Shown: piece after piece, positions 5,885 to 6,209 of the stretch | How positions within the stretch are numbered: position 1 is the first letter of the stretch | How the letters are laid out: every line of letters begins with the position of its first letter | NCBI GenBank assembly: GCA_002493395.1 | Contig: DKYS01000010.1 | Coordinates: forward strand, 1 to 6,209 | DNA length: 6,209 nt | Direction: 5' to 3' | Source of the DNA: Turicibacter sp. UBA7094 | GTDB taxonomy: Bacteria > Bacillota_I > Bacilli_A > MOL361 > Turicibacteraceae | The notes under the pieces: model-generated | The model's input: the letters and a program-made list of their open reading frames with translations, nothing else | Told to the model about the DNA's origin: nothing | Database searches by the model: none | Position numbers and translations under genes: made by a program

Positions 5885-5903
5885 GTTTTTTTAGGAAAAA
5901 AAC
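5885..5903. repeat. A/T palindrome with 3-nt centre
   Basis: GTTTTTTT-AGG-AAAAAAAC is a perfect 8-bp inverted repeat, followed by a second A-run (5904-5910). As RNA it could form a weak A-U hairpin. It may reflect only homopolymer tracts. Confidence 0.45.
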
Positions 5904-5920
5904 AAAAAAACTTCCTTTCA

Positions 5921-5994
5921 TGCTAGATTAAAAACTTTTCTTACCTTCTATATGAGGAAAGAAATTTCATTGAAACTAATAGTTCCTTCTAGCA
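5921..5994 (+). other. Branched (three-way-junction-like) fold in leader region
   Basis: TGCTAGA (5921-5927) and TCTAGCA (5988-5994) form a perfect 7-bp closing stem. Inside it, TTTCTT-a-CCT (5937-5946) pairs with AGG-a-AAGAAA (5955-5964) across an 8-nt loop: nine pairs and one A-A mismatch. A small TTTC-ATT-GAAA hairpin (5965-5975) follows. The layout is that of a small structured RNA, but most pairs are A-U and no known class matches. Strand is given as plus because of the upstream promoter and downstream terminator. Confidence 0.35.
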
Positions 5995-6045
5995 AAAAAG
6001 AGCGCCTATAAGAAAGAGACCACTGAAATAAACTTCATAAAAAGG

Positions 6046-6086
6046 AAAAATCCCGAAACGACAAATGGTTTCAGGATTTTTATTTT
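6046..6086 (+). terminator. Intrinsic terminator upstream of the plus-strand gene
   Basis: AAAAATCC-c-GAAAC (6046-6059) pairs with GTTTC-a-GGATTTTT (6068-6081): thirteen pairs, one C-A mismatch and an 8-nt loop. On the plus strand it continues TTTTTATTTT. On the minus strand TTTTTCCTTTTT also follows, so it could work both ways. It lies in a divergent region where neither flanking gene needs a terminator, which points to a short plus-strand RNA or an attenuator 50 bp before the start codon at 6131. Confidence 0.75.
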
Positions 6087-6090
6087 ATAT

Positions 6091-6113
6091 GTTATCATTG
6101 TCATATGATTAAC
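6091..6113. repeat. Imperfect dyad just upstream of the plus-strand gene
   Basis: GTTATCAT and ATGATTAAC form an imperfect inverted repeat around TGTCAT, ending 7 bp before the Shine-Dalgarno. A -10-like TATGAT (6104-6109) lies within it, without a convincing -35. An operator is possible, but the site is short and AT-rich. Confidence 0.3.
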
Positions 6114-6130
6114 AACTTTGGAGGACGACC

Positions 6131-6209
6131 ATGATTAAAGACTTTGAACAACTATCGCTAAACTTATCTCAGGGACATCCCTTATATGATAAAATTGTCC
6201 CTAAAAATC
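6131..6209 (+). CDS. Unidentified gene, first 26 codons (cut by window edge)
   Basis: A frame opens at ATG 6131 and stays open to the end of the window. It is preceded by a strong GGAGGA (6120-6125) five nt upstream. The peptide begins MIKDFEQLSLNLSQGHPLYD: charged and mostly hydrophilic, with no signal peptide or membrane segment, so a cytoplasmic protein is likely. I do not recognise the family from so short a piece. It is transcribed away from the leftward genes and follows a terminator-like hairpin that may control it. Confidence 0.75.
   Translation, partial: MIKDFEQLSLNLSQGHPLYDKIVPKN

Larger units (their letters stand above)
5721..6130. other. 410-bp divergent intergenic region
   Basis: It lies between the leftward DUF4362-like gene and the rightward partial gene. 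It holds a weak leftward promoter (5753-5782), a rightward extended -10 (5812-5820), an A/T-rich palindrome (5885-5903), a branched fold (5921-5994) and a terminator-like hairpin (6046-6086). No tRNA, T-box AGGGTGGNACCGCG motif or recognisable riboswitch core was found. Open frames here are under 20 codons and lack ribosome sites. Confidence 0.65.

Noticed and set aside
2813..6010. Shared 10-mer GAGCGCCTAT (minus strand near 2811-2820, plus strand near 6000-6009) as a repeat family
   Set aside because: Flanks do not match, and a shared 10-mer within 6.2 kb on two strands is expected by chance.
5952..6011. 19-codon plus-strand frame as an attenuator leader peptide
   Set aside because: It has no Shine-Dalgarno before the ATG and no run of one regulatory amino acid.
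6091..6113. Fur or PerR box upstream of the plus-strand gene
   Set aside because: It resembles an AT-rich metalloregulator site but does not fit the 7-1-7 symmetry.
5827..6130. T-box riboswitch before the plus-strand gene
   Set aside because: The conserved AGGGTGGNACCGCG antiterminator sequence is absent, and no Stem I pattern was seen.

Overview
The window looks like chromosome of an AT-rich, endospore-forming member of the Bacillota (Firmicutes). The evidence is a recognisable GerE regulator, a GerM sporulation protein, Firmicute-type Shine-Dalgarno sequences, frequent TTG/GTG starts and hairpin-plus-U-tract terminators. The genus cannot be fixed from the sequence alone; a Bacillales relative or a Turicibacter-like lineage would both fit. 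Nearly all coding is on the minus strand. No mobile element, CRISPR array, tRNA or rRNA was seen.

Layout in minus-strand transcription order (right to left): a secreted DUF4362-like protein (5265-5720) ends at a strong terminator (5209-5256). Next come uvrC (3374-5164), gerE (3034-3246) with a near-ideal sigma-K promoter, and a 475-bp intergenic stretch with two structured elements. Then follow a DEDDh 3'-5' exonuclease with an extra N-terminal module (1458-2543) and its terminator (1380-1410), gerM (336-1334) and the 5' part of rph (1-278, cut by the window edge). On the plus strand only the first 26 codons of an unidentified gene (6131-6209) are present. It is separated from the leftward genes by a 410-bp divergent intergenic region that contains a promoter-like site, a branched fold and a terminator.

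The order uvrC, gerE, gerM, rph matches a compacted form of the Bacillus subtilis chromosomal segment trxA-uvrC-(sdh genes)-gerE-ysmB-racE-gerM-rph. Here the intervening genes are absent and an exonuclease sits between gerE and gerM. The region therefore mixes late sporulation control (gerE), sporulation envelope assembly (gerM), DNA repair (uvrC) and RNA processing (rph, possibly the exonuclease). Terminators and separate promoters suggest several short transcription units rather than one operon.

Three start sites are set from Shine-Dalgarno position, and in two cases also from family alignment, rather than from the longest open frame: gerE at a TTG (3246), uvrC at a GTG (5164) and the exonuclease at the second ATG (2543). 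The least explained parts are the two intergenic regions. 2800-2951 has an 84-bp imperfect inverted repeat followed by a plus-strand terminator with no plus-strand gene before it. 5812-6086 has a plus-strand extended -10, a three-way-junction-like fold and a terminator just before the plus-strand gene, which together resemble a regulated leader or a small RNA gene. No clearly new multi-gene system is visible.
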